A stretch of 64,000 nt of DNA, taken from contig MUGG01000018.1 of assembly GCA_002148405.1 (NCBI GenBank), positions 1-64,000 on the forward strand. The letters are read 5' to 3'. Source of the DNA: Alkalinema sp. CACIAM 70d. GTDB lineage: Bacteria > Cyanobacteriota > Cyanobacteriia > Leptolyngbyales > Leptolyngbyaceae. This document shows, piece by piece, positions 36,258 through 45,962 of this stretch. The notes beneath the pieces were generated by a model. It was not told where the DNA came from. It was given only the letters and a program-made list of their open reading frames with translations, and made no database searches. Each line of letters begins with the position of its first letter. Position 1 is the first letter of the stretch. The translations under genes were made by a program, and so were the position numbers.

Positions 36258-36300
36258 TAGGCCACTAAGGTATAGGCCACTAAGATATAGGCCACTAATA
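36258..36300. repeat. 15-bp tandem repeat, 3 copies
   Basis: TAGGCCACTAAG(G/A)TA occurs three times in a row (last truncated by two bases), starting 13 bases after the stop codon of the receiver-like gene. Confidence 0.9.
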
Positions 36301-37063
36301 ATGCAAGTAACGAATGTAAGCCACTACTGAGGAAGGGCGATCGCTATGGGGCAAACCTTACCAATACGCTAGAACCTTAGTTAACCAGTCAATTGTCAAT
36401 GATTACTTAGACAAGTAGATGCATTTTGTCATCATTTCAGCTTGTTGCATCGTTAGAATTTACAGTTCGATCGCAGTATCTTTGGGAGAAATCTCGTAAT
36501 TTCACTGAAATGGCTGAATCTGATCAGCGATTTTCAGCCCCCATTTGGGTGAAATTCTCGACTACTTTAGGAAAGATAGTTCATCAACTGATGAATTTTG
36601 AAGTTAAGTCTATGACAGATGTAATCAGCCAAACAGCCTGTCAAGAATGGGTTACAGCCTAATTTGATCAGTGCTGCCCTATCCATTTTGTATCCTAGTA
36701 AACTCTTTACAGGAGTTTAGAAAACAGGGTGCAACTTTGGTGAGAAAGGCTACAATCGGAAAAAGATTCCAAGCATTTAGTCATAACCCCTGTATAGCGG
36801 CACCTTAATCTGGATGAAATAGTTTTGTATTGTGGTCAGCGTTTTGGGACTTGAGCGATAGTTCGGTATCACTCTCAAATCGTCTCCCGTAACGGTAGAG
36901 CGATATTCTAGTGGAGTTGATTTCTAGAAGTTTCTATCTCCGGTCCATGTCATTGATCCCTGACACACAGTTCGGCTGTTAATTACGATTGAGATGTGGT
37001 GCTGTTCTTTTAGGATGCTTGAACTTCATCACTCTACGACTTAAGGAGCATGAGGAACGCGGC
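36301..37063. other. Upstream region of the group 1 sigma factor gene
   Basis: A 760-bp stretch, probably holding promoter(s) and a long leader for sigA. The only frame worth noting is a 50-codon one at 36510. No tRNA or known RNA element seen. An upstream ATG frame at 36989 runs in phase into sigA but is less likely as start than 37064. Confidence 0.45.
36510..36662 (+). CDS. Possible small protein (50 aa), unknown
   Basis: An open frame from ATG 36510 (MAESDQRFSAPIWVKF, then MTDVISQTACQEWVTA). Composition is acceptable, but there is no ribosome-binding site. Could be chance. Confidence 0.25.
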   Translation: MAESDQRFSAPIWVKFSTTLGKIVHQLMNFEVKSMTDVISQTACQEWVTA

Positions 37064-38197
37064 ATGACCCAGGCCAACGACGTACTTGAACTAGAATTTG
37101 GTACCGCTGCCGAGGACATGGAGGCAGATGTTGATCTGTACGAGATGGACGAGGAGGATGAAGATGTTGAAGATCTTCCGTTAGATGAAGATGATGAAAA
37201 AGCTGGGAAAGGTCGAGCTTCTCGCCGTCGGTCTCAGGCTAAGAAAAAACACTACACGGAAGACTCCATTCGCCTGTACCTTCAGGAAATTGGCCGTATT
37301 CGTCTGCTGCGGGCTGACGAGGAAATTGAGCTGGCTCGGAAGATTGCTGATTTGTTGGAACTTGAGCGGACTCACTTCAAGTTAGAAGACAAATTGCAGC
37401 GGGAGCCTTCTTTGGAAGAGTGGGCTACGGAAGTCAATATGCCGGTTCCTGCGTTCCGTCGCCGTCTTCACATTGGTCGTCGGGCCAAGGACAAAATGGT
37501 GCAATCGAACCTGCGTCTCGTAGTTTCCATTGCTAAAAAGTACATGAACCGTGGGCTGTCCTTCCAGGATTTGATTCAAGAGGGAAGTTTGGGTCTAATT
37601 CGCGCCGCTGAAAAGTTTGACCACGAGAAAGGCTATAAGTTCTCAACCTATGCCACTTGGTGGATCCGTCAAGCAATTACACGGGCGATCGCAGATCAAT
37701 CCCGCACTATCCGGCTTCCGGTTCACTTGTACGAAACCATTTCTCGGATCAAGAAAACGACGAAGCTGCTTTCTCAAGAAATGGGCCGCAAACCCACTGA
37801 AGAAGAGATTGCTACTCGGATGGAAATGACAATCGAGAAGCTGCGGTTTATTGCTAAGTCAGCGCAGTTACCGATTTCCTTGGAAACGCCGATCGGGAAA
37901 GAAGAAGATTCCCGTCTAGGTGACTTCATTGAATCCGATGGCGAAACCCCAGAAGATCAAGTATCTAAAAACTTGCTTCGGGAAGATTTAGAAGGGGTAT
38001 TAGCAACACTCAGCCCTCGGGAAAAGGATGTTCTGCGTCTGCGCTATGGCTTGGACGATGGCCGCATGAAGACTTTGGAAGAAATCGGCCAGATTTTCAA
38101 TGTCACCCGTGAGCGGATTCGCCAAATCGAAGCTAAAGCTTTGCGGAAGTTACGTCATCCCAACCGCAATAGTGTTCTTAAAGAATATATTCGCTAG
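37064..38197 (+). CDS. sigA: Group 1 (primary) RNA polymerase sigma factor
   Basis: 377 residues from ATG 37064, which has GAGGAACGC upstream; an in-frame ATG at 36989 gives an atypical extension. The acidic N-terminus ([28 protein letters not shown]) and basic linker are followed by region 1.2 ([16 protein letters not shown]), regions 2.1-2.4 ([44 protein letters not shown]), region 3 and region 4 ([30 protein letters not shown]). This is the housekeeping sigma factor, equivalent to cyanobacterial SigA/RpoD1, that directs transcription of most genes. An intrinsic terminator follows. Confidence 0.95.
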   Translation: MTQANDVLELEFGTAAEDMEADVDLYEMDEEDEDVEDLPLDEDDEKAGKGRASRRRSQAKKKHYTEDSIRLYLQEIGRIRLLRADEEIELARKIADLLELERTHFKLEDKLQREPSLEEWATEVNMPVPAFRRRLHIGRRAKDKMVQSNLRLVVSIAKKYMNRGLSFQDLIQEGSLGLIRAAEKFDHEKGYKFSTYATWWIRQAITRAIADQSRTIRLPVHLYETISRIKKTTKLLSQEMGRKPTEEEIATRMEMTIEKLRFIAKSAQLPISLETPIGKEEDSRLGDFIESDGETPEDQVSKNLLREDLEGVLATLSPREKDVLRLRYGLDDGRMKTLEEIGQIFNVTRERIRQIEAKALRKLRHPNRNSVLKEYIR

Positions 38198-38350
38198 CTC
38201 TCGAGGCTTCCAGGAAGAATCTTGCTTAAGCGATCGCGTTGCTCAGTCGATCGAACGTTTAAGTCAAGCTTCCTGGGATAGAAGTAGCTGAATTATGAGC
38301 AACGGCCTCACTCAAGGAGATTAATTACTCCGAGAAAATAACTAAAGACT

Positions 38351-38381
38351 GAAGAGCGTTTCTCAGGAATGCTCTTTTTTT
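38351..38381 (+). terminator. Intrinsic terminator of sigA
   Basis: AGAGCGTT / AATGCTCT (8-bp stem with one G-T pair) around a short loop, then seven T residues. It is 154 bp after the sigA stop. Confidence 0.88.
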
Positions 38382-38395
38382 ATGGCCTAACGCAA

Positions 38396-38427
38396 CAAAA
38401 AACGGACTACCAATTGGGCAGTCCGCA
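38396..38427 (-). terminator. Intrinsic terminator of the high-light-inducible gene
   Basis: On the minus strand GCGGACTGCC-CAATTGGT-AGTCCG forms a stem followed by TTTTTT. It is 38 bp after the stop of hli and 15 bp from the opposing sigA terminator. Confidence 0.85.
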
Positions 38428-38464
38428 AAACTTGCTTTTAAGGTTGACCGAGATTCAGAAAAAC

Positions 38465-38644
38465 TTACATCAGACCCAAGAATTCAAGAACGCCTTGACC
38501 CGAAACAAATTCAGTAATCAAAGCTGCAACAAAACCAATCATCGCCAACCGACCATTCCACAATTCAGCTTGGGGCGTAAAGCCAAACTTCCAAGCATTC
38601 CGATCTTCAACAACGGGGGTTGTTACCTTTTGTGTATCTTGCAT
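38465..38644 (-). CDS. hli: High-light-inducible, one-helix chlorophyll-binding protein (HLIP)
   Basis: 59 residues from ATG 38644 (a GTG three codons upstream is possible). The chlorophyll a/b-binding-like helix carries [20 protein letters not shown], that is the ExxNGRxAMxG pigment-binding motif. HLIPs bind chlorophyll and carotenoid, associate with photosystem II assembly and quench excess energy. The upstream region (38654-38900) is AT-rich and shows a single TTTACATT half-site similar to the RpaB-type HLR1 element, but not the paired form. Convergent with sigA, each gene with its own terminator. Confidence 0.93.
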   Translation of the reverse strand: MQDTQKVTTPVVEDRNAWKFGFTPQAELWNGRLAMIGFVAALITEFVSGQGVLEFLGLM

Positions 38645-38932
38645 GGTTACCACTCCAGGGCGAACTAGCTGTTAGTACCAATGTAAATCATTATTACGAA
38701 ATATGCCAAAATATTACGATAAAAGTCAGAGTTTGTTAACACTTAATAAGTTAAGTTTATTTTTCTTGAGATTTTTTGTTGGTAAGCCTAGTTGGCAAGA
38801 CTACTAGATTATAGATAATCCCCTTCTTCATTCACTCCTTAACGCCTCAAACCGCAAGCTTTTGTCGCTAATTCCCTGGGATAGTTAGCCGTTGATCCAG
38901 AAGATGCCGTTATCATGGAAAGACGCTTGGTA

Positions 38933-38963
38933 TTTGTAAAGAATCATGTTTGTAAAGAATCAT
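38933..38963. repeat. 15-bp direct repeat immediately upstream of the BT1 transporter gene
   Basis: TTTGTAAAGAATCAT occurs at 38933-38947 and 38949-38963, one base apart, ending two bases before the ATG at 38966. The duplication covers the place where the ribosome-binding site should be. Confidence 0.9.
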
Positions 38964-38965
38964 CA

Positions 38966-40468
38966 ATGAATTTTTCCGATTCTGGGTTTGCGAAGTTCAA
39001 GGCAACGGTGCAGGACAGAGTGCAAGACACGGTTCGAAGCAAGTTGCTTTTCGGCCATGAGCCATCGCCTGAGTTACTGGCGATTCTGCTGGTCTATTTT
39101 GTTCAAGGCATTTTGGGGTTGGCCCGTCTAGCGGTCAGCTTTTTTCTAAAAGATGAGCTGTCCTTGGGCCCTGCGGAAGTTTCTTCTTTACTGGGGGTCG
39201 TTTCGATTCCTTGGATGATTAAGCCCCTGTTTGGCTTTATTTCCGATGGTTTACCGATTTTGGGCTATCGCCGTCGCCCCTACCTGATTCTTTCAGGTAT
39301 TTTAGGTGTCATCTCTTGGATCTCTTTGGCGACTGCCGTTCACAGTGGCTGGTCGGCGACGTTGGCGATCGCTCTTGGTTCGTTGTCGATCGCCATGAGC
39401 GATGTGATTGTCGATTCGTTGGTGGTTGAGCGGGCACGGGCCGAATCTCAAAGTGCAGCGGGTTCTCTGCAATCGCTCTGTTGGGGCGCTTCAGCCGTCG
39501 GTGGTCTTCTGACCGCTTACTTCAGTGGATCCTTACTACAGCAATTTAGCACTCAGACCGTTTTTCTAATTACTGCGACATTTCCCTTAATTGTTTCCGC
39601 CGTTGCCTGGTTAATCGCAGAAACACCCCTAGACGAAAAACCGGATTGGGCGGCCATTACCCAGCAATTCGGTCAACTGAAGCAAGCTATTTCCCAAAGA
39701 AGTATTTTCTTGCCCACGCTGTTTCTATTTCTTTGGCAAGCTACGCCTACTGGGGAGTCAGCCTTTTTCTACTTCACCACTAATGAATTGGGCTTTGAAC
39801 CAGAATTTCTAGGTCGGGTACGGCTGGTCACTAGTTTCGCTGCGATCGCGGGCATTTGGCTATTTCAGCGCTTTTTAAAAAAGATTTCCTTCCGCATCAT
39901 TTTCGGCTGGTCTACGGTAATTTCGTCGGTGCTAGGACTGTCTGCACTAATTTTAGTCACGCACCTCAATCGGGAACTGGGGATTAGCGATCGCTGGTTC
40001 AGTTTGGGCGACAGTTTGATTTTGACGGTGATGGGTCAGATTGCCTTCATGCCCGTCCTAGTTTTAGCGGCGCGGCTGTGTCCTCCCGGTGTGGAAGCCA
40101 CTTTGTTTGCGTTGTTAATGTCTGTGGTGAACTTGGCTGGATTTGTCTCCTATCAAGGGGGCGCAGCCATGATGCGATGGCTGAATGTCACCGACCACAA
40201 TTTTGACCAATTATGGTTACTAGTTCTGATCACCAATCTAATGAGCCTGTTACCTCTCCCCCTCTTAGGATTGCTGCCTTCTGCTGCGGAGTTACCGACG
40301 GGCGATGAAGAACTTCCCGTGGCGATCGAGTTAGATAGTTCAGCCTCTAAGCATTTGGGTCAACCTTTCTTGCCGGATGTCATGTCGGAGAGAGTCTCGC
40401 CCGATCGGCTACCCAGTCCACCCGCTGGAACTTTACCCATCTCGCCGATTACCAACTTAGTTGAGTAA
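38966..40468 (+). CDS. BT1-family folate/biopterin transporter (MFS)
   Basis: 500 residues from ATG 38966; a frame from 38915 runs through the upstream duplication. About 12 membrane segments and family motifs: ILLVYFVQGILGLARLAVSFFLKDEL, PWMIKPLFGFISDGLPILGYRRRPYL and IAMSDVIVDSLVVERAR. These are typical of the BT1 family, which includes folate transporters of cyanobacteria, plastids and Leishmania. The C-terminal 60 residues are polar and probably disordered. Transported substrate likely folate-like (family inference). Convergent with ftsW, 26 bp between stops. Confidence 0.9.
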   Translation: MNFSDSGFAKFKATVQDRVQDTVRSKLLFGHEPSPELLAILLVYFVQGILGLARLAVSFFLKDELSLGPAEVSSLLGVVSIPWMIKPLFGFISDGLPILGYRRRPYLILSGILGVISWISLATAVHSGWSATLAIALGSLSIAMSDVIVDSLVVERARAESQSAAGSLQSLCWGASAVGGLLTAYFSGSLLQQFSTQTVFLITATFPLIVSAVAWLIAETPLDEKPDWAAITQQFGQLKQAISQRSIFLPTLFLFLWQATPTGESAFFYFTTNELGFEPEFLGRVRLVTSFAAIAGIWLFQRFLKKISFRIIFGWSTVISSVLGLSALILVTHLNRELGISDRWFSLGDSLILTVMGQIAFMPVLVLAARLCPPGVEATLFALLMSVVNLAGFVSYQGGAAMMRWLNVTDHNFDQLWLLVLITNLMSLLPLPLLGLLPSAAELPTGDEELPVAIELDSSASKHLGQPFLPDVMSERVSPDRLPSPPAGTLPISPITNLVE

Positions 40469-40494
40469 TTTGCTCCACTAGTCGCATTGATGTA

Positions 40495-41814
40495 TCAAGA
40501 CCGCGATTTCCGTCGGCGCGATCGCGGTTTTCCAGACTGTTTTGGGACAACTTTAGAGGAAGCAGCATTGCGATCGCCGCGCATCTGGAATTTTCTCAGC
40601 CAAGACTGGAAAACATTGGGACGGGATTTTTGGGGGAACGGCACCACCGTGGGGCGAGGAATCGCGGCTTCTGGAAAAGATACGACTTCTGCTTCTGTAT
40701 TTTCCCGCGCCACCCGAATCAATAACGCAACGGAAATAAAACTCGACAACATCGAGCTGCCGCCGTAACTCCAGAGCGGAAACGGTAAGCCCGTGGTCGG
40801 CAGTGCGCCCGTTGCCACGCCGATATTTAAAAGCGATTGCCCCACAATCAGCACAACAATCCCGATCGCGACTAGGCGATGCACAATATTTTGGGCTTTC
40901 TGAGCAATATACAGTCCTAGCGTGGCATAGCCGACTAACATCAGCAGGAGCGCAAAGCCGCCGATTAGACCAAACTCTTCAGAGAACACCGCAAAAATAA
41001 AGTCAGTGTACTGAATCGGCAAAAACCCTAACTTTTGGTGCGATTGACCATAGCCGCTGCCAAACCAGCCCCCCGATCCGATCGCCATCAAGCTCTGGGT
41101 TAACTGATAACCATCACCCGTAGGATCTGCCCAGGGATTGAGAAACGAGAGTACCCGTTTGCGCTGGTATTCCCGAAAAGCAATACTCAGGGTTGCCAGT
41201 AATACCCCACCGACCGCTGTACTGACCAAATAAACCCACGGTAAGCCAGCCGCTAAGGCAATCAACCAAATCACCATGCCACAAAGTGCCGTTGTACTCA
41301 GGTTAGGCTGAATCAGAATGCCCAACAGGACGAGACAGAATACACCGAGCCAAGTTAGCCGAGTTTTCCAAGTCAAGCGATCCCACTGACCAAAAATCCG
41401 GGCACTTTGCAAGACCAGAAAGGGTTTAACAAATTCCGAGGGCTGTAACAGGAAAGGGCCGATCGGGATCCATCGTGCAGCCCCCCCGATCGAGGCAAAA
41501 CCCGGTAAATCCGTGACCCAAATTAGTCCGAGAAACAGTAACAAGCCCCAGTGGGCCGTGGAAAGTAGGGTGCGCAGGGGAGAATGGATAATCCAGTTAA
41601 AGCCCACCAAACCAATTAAGGCAAAAATCGCTTGACGTTGGAGGTAGTACCAGCCATTGCCAAACTCATTGTCGCCCGCTGGATAGGAAGCGGAAAACAT
41701 TACCATCAATCCCACCAACAGCCAAATAAAGGTGAGCCATCGCGCCAAGCGAGCTTCGATCGCCCAATCCTTGGCCGTGGTGTCAAAAAAAGGAATGAGG
41801 TAACGCAGTTGCAT
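40495..41814 (-). CDS. ftsW: FtsW/RodA/SpoVE-family cell-division glycosyltransferase
   Basis: 439 residues from ATG 41814; a GTG at 41823 is also in frame. A SEDS peptidoglycan polymerase with about ten membrane segments: LGLIWVTDLPGFASIGGAARWIPIG, LLQPSEFVKPFLVL (PSE-x-x-K signature with the catalytic Glu/Lys region), LIQPNLSTTAL, QSLMAIGSGGWFGSGYGQS, IFAVFSEEFGLIGG (Glu-rich loop), and GLPFPLWSYGGSSML. Length and the first cytosolic helix suggest FtsW rather than RodA. The C-terminal 45 residues are basic. The next gene upstream on the same strand ends 57 bp away, separated by a repeat array. Confidence 0.9.
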   Translation of the reverse strand: MQLRYLIPFFDTTAKDWAIEARLARWLTFIWLLVGLMVMFSASYPAGDNEFGNGWYYLQRQAIFALIGLVGFNWIIHSPLRTLLSTAHWGLLLFLGLIWVTDLPGFASIGGAARWIPIGPFLLQPSEFVKPFLVLQSARIFGQWDRLTWKTRLTWLGVFCLVLLGILIQPNLSTTALCGMVIWLIALAAGLPWVYLVSTAVGGVLLATLSIAFREYQRKRVLSFLNPWADPTGDGYQLTQSLMAIGSGGWFGSGYGQSHQKLGFLPIQYTDFIFAVFSEEFGLIGGFALLLMLVGYATLGLYIAQKAQNIVHRLVAIGIVVLIVGQSLLNIGVATGALPTTGLPFPLWSYGGSSMLSSFISVALLIRVARENTEAEVVSFPEAAIPRPTVVPFPQKSRPNVFQSWLRKFQMRGDRNAASSKVVPKQSGKPRSRRRKSRS

Positions 41815-41824
41815 GGCGAGCACC

Positions 41825-41886
41825 GACTCTGGATAACTAGCAGCTCTGGATCACTAGTGACTCTGGATCACTATCGACTCTGGATA
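41825..41886. repeat. 16-17-bp tandem repeat, 4 copies
   Basis: Four units of (G/C)(A/T)CTCTGGAT(A/C)ACTA(G/T)(C/T)(A/G) lie between ftsW and the upstream exported-protein gene. The rightmost unit contains the last codons and the TAG of that gene. Confidence 0.88.
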
Positions 41887-42482
41887 TCGGACTCTACTTT
41901 AGCGAGATCTTCGTTGAGAAAGACGACGATTTTTCCGGCGTAGTTCAACCCCGTAGGATTACGAGCCACCTCAATCCAGTAGGCAAAGCGACGACCTCGG
42001 CGCAGCTCTCCCTGGAGGGCAGCGGCGATCGGCTTATTTTGGCGCAGAGCATTGCGTTCTTCCTGGGCTGTGGGATAGCTGTAAACGACTTCGGCCTGCT
42101 CGTAGTCCTGGGTAATTTCCAGTCCATAGATCGATCGCAGCGCTTCTTCTAGCCGCGCTTTGGTGACGCCGTAGAGCATATCAAACAGTTGCAGCGATTC
42201 ACTGCGCACCACCCCACCCGAGGCAGACTTGCGGGTTAGTTTCCCCGGTGCAAACATCGACGCTTCAAAAATCATGCGTTGGGAGGCCGTGTTGCTCCGC
42301 CGCACCGTTAATTTTTCCCCTGGACCGGGTTTGAGACTGGGGGTCGATCGCAGCCAAGTGGCAACTTCATCAGTAGATTGTCCTGGTAAAGCGATCGCTG
42401 AAGGAGTCCAGACGCTAGACAGCCCCGTGCTGAAGGCTACAACCAAAGCGGCTAACGAGATTCGAAGCTCAGTGCGCTGCAT
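41871..42482 (-). CDS. Exported protein, unknown function
   Basis: 203 residues from ATG 42482. Signal peptide with core SLAALVVAFSTGLSSVW and cleavage near IALPG. The mature protein is basic and includes WLRSTPSLKPGPGEKLTVRRS, MIFEASMFAPGKL and IVVFLNEDLAKVE. I do not recognise a family. The last residues (ESDIQSR) are encoded by a copy of the tandem repeat downstream, so the C-terminus may have been shaped by it. Confidence 0.72.
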   Translation of the reverse strand: MQRTELRISLAALVVAFSTGLSSVWTPSAIALPGQSTDEVATWLRSTPSLKPGPGEKLTVRRSNTASQRMIFEASMFAPGKLTRKSASGGVVRSESLQLFDMLYGVTKARLEEALRSIYGLEITQDYEQAEVVYSYPTAQEERNALRQNKPIAAALQGELRRGRRFAYWIEVARNPTGLNYAGKIVVFLNEDLAKVESDIQSR

Positions 42483-42614
42483 AATTCGACCTTTCAAAAT
42501 CCTGTGCTAAATCGAGTCTGGTAAAGGTGGCTAAAACTATATCTTGGAATCTCTCGATCGACACAAAAGATTTTCCACAATTTACGCTGCTCTAGCATTC
42601 CCCCGACCTTTGCC

Positions 42615-43655
42615 TCACGGTTCCATGGCAACCTTAATGACTTTGCGATCGCGCATGTCGGCCAAGGCTTGGCCCAACTGATCTAGCGGTCGATGGTCAC
42701 TAATCAATAATTCCAAGGGGGCAATGCCACTGTGGATGAATTGGAGCGCTGCCCGGACAAATTCCGGGGTGTTGTGGAAAACGCCTTTGAGGGTGAGTTC
42801 GTTATAGTGCAACTGCTCCGTGTTGACGGTAATCGTTGTATTTTTGGGACAACCGCCAAACAAGTTGATGGTGGATCCGGGCCGTCCACAGGCGATCGCC
42901 AATTCCCAAGCGCTGGGCACCCCCGTCGCTTCGATGACAATATCGGCCCCCCAGCCCTCGGTCAAACTCCAGATTAATGCGGGAATATCCGCCACCTCGC
43001 GATGGAGAAAGGTTTGGGTTGCGCCCAGTTGCTCCGCGATCGCCAACCGTTGGGGACTACCACCGAGAACAATGATTTCCGAAGGTTTACCGACGCGATA
43101 CCCCGCCGCCAAGGCCGCCACAAACAGTAACCCGATCGCCCCATCGCCTAACAAAACGATGCGATCGCCGGGACGGGCGTTCGATCGGGCAATGCCATGG
43201 AGCACACAGGCCAAGGGTTCTGTCATAGCTGCGAGGGCAAAGGGCAACTCGTCGGGAATCGGCAACAGATTTTGGGCGACGATCGGCGCGGGAATTTTGA
43301 CCTGTTCGGCAAAGGTGCCGTTATTGAATAGTAAATTTTGGCAGAGGGAGAATTCCTGCCGTTGACAGAAAAAGCACTGGCCACAGGGGGCGGAATTGTT
43401 GGCCACGACCCGATCGCCCACCTGCCACTGGGTTACGCCCTCCCCCACTGCGGCGATCGTGCCTGCCACCTCATGGCCAAACAAAGTTGGGGGTTTGAGC
43501 ATTCGGGCATGGCCGCCCCGTCGCCATACCTTCAGGTCAGTGCCGCAGGTCGTCGCCGCCTTGACTTGAATCACCACTTCCCCTGCTGCTGGTTCTGGGT
43601 CGGGAACGGTTTCCAGCTTCAGGTCTTCCTGTCCGTAGAGTACAGCCGCTAGCAC
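42615..43655 (-). CDS. Zinc-dependent medium-chain alcohol/polyol dehydrogenase
   Basis: 346 residues. MDR family oxidoreductase with NAD(P). The catalytic zinc ligands are present (TTCGTDLKVW Cys about 37; FGHEVAG His-Glu about 60-61; Glu in MTEPLACVLHG), and the structural zinc lobe has four Cys (CGQCFFCQRQEFSLC). The Rossmann motif is LLGDGAIGLLF. Closest to sorbitol/threonine/L-idonate-type dehydrogenases; the alcohol substrate cannot be set. Divergent from mnmA with 138 bp between starts. Confidence 0.88.
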   Translation of the reverse strand: MLAAVLYGQEDLKLETVPDPEPAAGEVVIQVKAATTCGTDLKVWRRGGHARMLKPPTLFGHEVAGTIAAVGEGVTQWQVGDRVVANNSAPCGQCFFCQRQEFSLCQNLLFNNGTFAEQVKIPAPIVAQNLLPIPDELPFALAAMTEPLACVLHGIARSNARPGDRIVLLGDGAIGLLFVAALAAGYRVGKPSEIIVLGGSPQRLAIAEQLGATQTFLHREVADIPALIWSLTEGWGADIVIEATGVPSAWELAIACGRPGSTINLFGGCPKNTTITVNTEQLHYNELTLKGVFHNTPEFVRAALQFIHSGIAPLELLISDHRPLDQLGQALADMRDRKVIKVAMEP

Positions 43656-43793
43656 GATCGATTGGGTCTCCTGCGAAAGTGTGACCGCGATCGTACTGGG
43701 TTTCGGGGCCGTTAGCGCGGGGGAAATGCTAGCCTAGATAGGTCAATACTACGCATAGCGCCATTCTGAGGCGATCGCGCCATACCATTTGCC

Positions 43794-44858
43794 ATGAAAA
43801 AGGTTGTCGTTGGACTTTCCGGTGGGGTAGACAGTTCCACTACTGCGGCTCTCTTGCAGGATCAAGGATATCAAGTGGAAGGTATGACCCTTTGGTTAAT
43901 GAAGGGCAAGGGGCAGTGCTGCTCGGAAGGGATGGTGGATGCGGCGAAGCTGTGCGAAAAAATGGGCGTCCCCCATCACATCGTCGATAGTCGGGACAAC
44001 TTTGAAGAAAACATTGTGAATTACCTGGTGGAGGGGTATCGCCAGGGAATTACGCCGTTGCCTTGCTCCAATTGCAATAAGGCGGTGAAGTTTAGACCCA
44101 TGCTGGATTATGCCCAACGGGAATTGGGGATTGACCTGATTGCGACGGGACATTACGCCCGCACCCGCTACGATGGGGCGACGGGACGCTGGCAATTGCT
44201 GCGGGCCTTCGATCGCAATAAAGATCAGACCTATTTTCTTTATGATTTAAGCCAGGATGTCTTGGCCCATGTGATTTTCCCGTTGGGTGAAATCCAGAAA
44301 ACGGAAACACGCCAACTGGCCAACCAATTCGAATTACACACTGCCGACAAGCCGGAAAGCCAGGATCTCTGCTTGGTGGAAGCGAATGGTTCTATGCAGG
44401 CATTTTTGGATAAGTACATTACCTCGACCACAGGCGACATTGTCGATCAATCCGGCCAGGTGTTAGGGCAGCACGGTGGCATCCATCACTACACGATCGG
44501 TCAACGGAAGGGCTTGGGCATTGCCTACAGCGAGCCGCTCTATGTGATTGGCTTGGATGCGGTGATGAATCGGGTCATTGTTGGGACGAAGGAAGAGGCG
44601 TACCAGACGGAATGCACGGTACAGCGGGTCAACTGGGTGTCGATCGGTCAACCCACGGCTCCCATCCAAGCGGAAGTGCAAATTCGCTATCGATCGAAGC
44701 CTTCGCCAGCAACGATCGTGCCCTTGGAAGAGGGTCGAATCAAGATTTTATTTAGCGAACCTCAACTGAGCATTACCCCCGGTCAAGCAGCGGTTTGGTA
44801 TGACGGTGAAGTGTTGCTGGGGGGCGGCATTATCGAACGGCCTGCAACGTCACCCTGA
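43794..44858 (+). CDS. mnmA: tRNA-specific 2-thiouridylase MnmA
   Basis: 354 residues. Adds sulfur to uridine 34 of tRNA-Lys, -Glu and -Gln. ATP pyrophosphatase loop [18 protein letters not shown] at the N-terminus, the catalytic Cys in [14 protein letters not shown] (about 90), the second Cys in SQDLCLVE (about 193), [20 protein letters not shown] and the C-terminal QRKGLGIA / EPLYVIGLD domain. Start ATG 43794. Followed by a short A-rich tandem repeat (44884-44927). Confidence 0.96.
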   Translation: MKKVVVGLSGGVDSSTTAALLQDQGYQVEGMTLWLMKGKGQCCSEGMVDAAKLCEKMGVPHHIVDSRDNFEENIVNYLVEGYRQGITPLPCSNCNKAVKFRPMLDYAQRELGIDLIATGHYARTRYDGATGRWQLLRAFDRNKDQTYFLYDLSQDVLAHVIFPLGEIQKTETRQLANQFELHTADKPESQDLCLVEANGSMQAFLDKYITSTTGDIVDQSGQVLGQHGGIHHYTIGQRKGLGIAYSEPLYVIGLDAVMNRVIVGTKEEAYQTECTVQRVNWVSIGQPTAPIQAEVQIRYRSKPSPATIVPLEEGRIKILFSEPQLSITPGQAAVWYDGEVLLGGGIIERPATSP

Positions 44859-44883
44859 AACACCTAAATATCACGCTGCAAAA

Positions 44884-44927
44884 TCAAAACTCCTAGCAAA
44901 CTCAAAACTCCTACAAAAAACTCCTAC
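44884..44927. repeat. Short tandem repeat around TCAAAACTCCTA, 3 copies
   Basis: TCAAAACTCCTA occurs at 44884-44895 and 44902-44913, and AAAAACTCCTAC at 44916-44927, just downstream of mnmA. Confidence 0.82.
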
Positions 44928-45027
44928 AACAGGTGTCGCGATCTCACCAGATGAAGCAACGACAACAGCTTGGAGCAACAATCAACTAGCAGCCTTGGAT
45001 GTCAAACTTACCTAGAGGATCTGCACC

Positions 45028-45255
45028 ATGAACACTGCTCAAATTAGCACCGATGGAACCCATCAAATTGTGATAATCCCTGAAGACTTCAAAATGTCGG
45101 GCACTAAGGTTTACATCAAAAAAGTTGGAGGTGCGATCGTTCTGATTGCCAAAGATGCCCCCTGGCAGTCTCTGTTTGACAGTTTAGAGCAATTCTCTGA
45201 CGATTTCATGACCACTAGAGAGCAGCCCCCACTCGACGTTCGAGAGACATTTTAG
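45028..45255 (+). CDS. VapB-type (AbrB/SpoVT-fold) antitoxin, apparently without toxin
   Basis: 75 residues. Swapped-hairpin DNA-binding domain: HQIVIIPEDFKMSGTKVYIKKVGGAIVLIAK. The tail PWQSLFDSLEQFSDDFMTTREQ with LDVRETF is typical of cyanobacterial VapB antitoxins that neutralise a PIN-domain VapC. No PIN gene follows: the next ATG starts a six-codon stub, and the nucleotidyltransferase of a different system begins 22 bp downstream. It may be an orphan left from VapBC loss, or a regulator of the MntA/HepT pair. Confidence 0.78.
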   Translation: MNTAQISTDGTHQIVIIPEDFKMSGTKVYIKKVGGAIVLIAKDAPWQSLFDSLEQFSDDFMTTREQPPLDVRETF

Positions 45256-45277
45256 ATGGAATCAAGGAGCATGTGAG

Positions 45278-45610
45278 ATGACGATTGCGGCGATCGATCT
45301 ACCGATGGAAAAAATTGTTGAGTTTTGCGATCGGTGGCAAGTGACAGAATTTGCCCTCTTTGGTTCCGTTTTGCGCGATGACTTTCGCCCCGACAGCGAT
45401 ATTGATGTGATGGTGCAATTTCATCCAGAAGCCCATCCAACCCTATTCGACTTAACTTATATGGAGGACGAATTAAAGGTACTCTTTCAGCGTGACGTTG
45501 ATTTGGTGACCCGTAAAGGGATTGAGACAAGTCGTAACTACCTGCGTCGCAACGCAATTCTCTCCTCTGCTCAGGTAATTTATGGAACGCGATCTTCAAT
45601 CTCTGCTTGA
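45278..45610 (+). CDS. mntA: MntA-type minimal nucleotidyltransferase (antitoxin of type VII TA)
   Basis: 110 residues; AAGGAG lies 8 bases upstream of ATG 45278. The fold-defining motif GSVLRDDFRPDSDIDVMVQF (G-S-x10-D-x-D) is intact, and DVDLVT gives the third acidic residue. In the HepT-MntA system this enzyme AMPylates and inactivates the HEPN toxin (established for the Shewanella pair). The final 29 bp overlap hepT, typical for TA pairs, and the C-terminal residues GTRSSISA come from that overlap. Confidence 0.87.
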   Translation: MTIAAIDLPMEKIVEFCDRWQVTEFALFGSVLRDDFRPDSDIDVMVQFHPEAHPTLFDLTYMEDELKVLFQRDVDLVTRKGIETSRNYLRRNAILSSAQVIYGTRSSISA

Positions 45611-45920
45611 TATGTTGCAGTCTGCTCAAATTGTGATGAACTACATTGCTGGGCGATCTCAAGACGAATTAACAACTGATTTACAATTTCAAGATGCAAT
45701 GATCCGCAGACTTCTGATTATTGGTGAAGCCTCAAAACGGGTTTCTGAAACAACTCGGCAAACCTTAACCACAATTCCTTGGGCTGCAATCAGTGGAATG
45801 AGAAATCGGCTGGTACATGAGTACGACGAAATCGATTTAGGTATTATTTGGGATACTGCTGTCAATAGTTTACCAAATTTGATTTTAGAGCTAGAGAAAG
45901 TAGTTCCTCCTCATGAATAG
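45582..45920 (+). CDS. hepT: HepT-type HEPN ribonuclease toxin (DUF86)
   Basis: 112 residues, four-helix HEPN fold. The catalytic R-x4-H-x-Y signature is seen as RNRLVHEY (about 81-88), which includes the Tyr modified by MntA in the characterised homologue. The protein starts MERDLQSLLDMLQSAQIV and carries LLIIGEASKRVSE. HEPN toxins cut tRNA or mRNA. Start ATG 45582 lies within the last codons of mntA. Confidence 0.88.
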   Translation: MERDLQSLLDMLQSAQIVMNYIAGRSQDELTTDLQFQDAMIRRLLIIGEASKRVSETTRQTLTTIPWAAISGMRNRLVHEYDEIDLGIIWDTAVNSLPNLILELEKVVPPHE

Positions 45921-45962
45921 ATTGAATCAATCAGCAACTTGAAACCTTGGGGGCAAAATCTC

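Noticed and set aside
38654..38900. HLR1 (RpaB) site upstream of hli
   Set aside because: Only one TTTACATT half-site is visible; the second half at the proper two-base spacing is absent.
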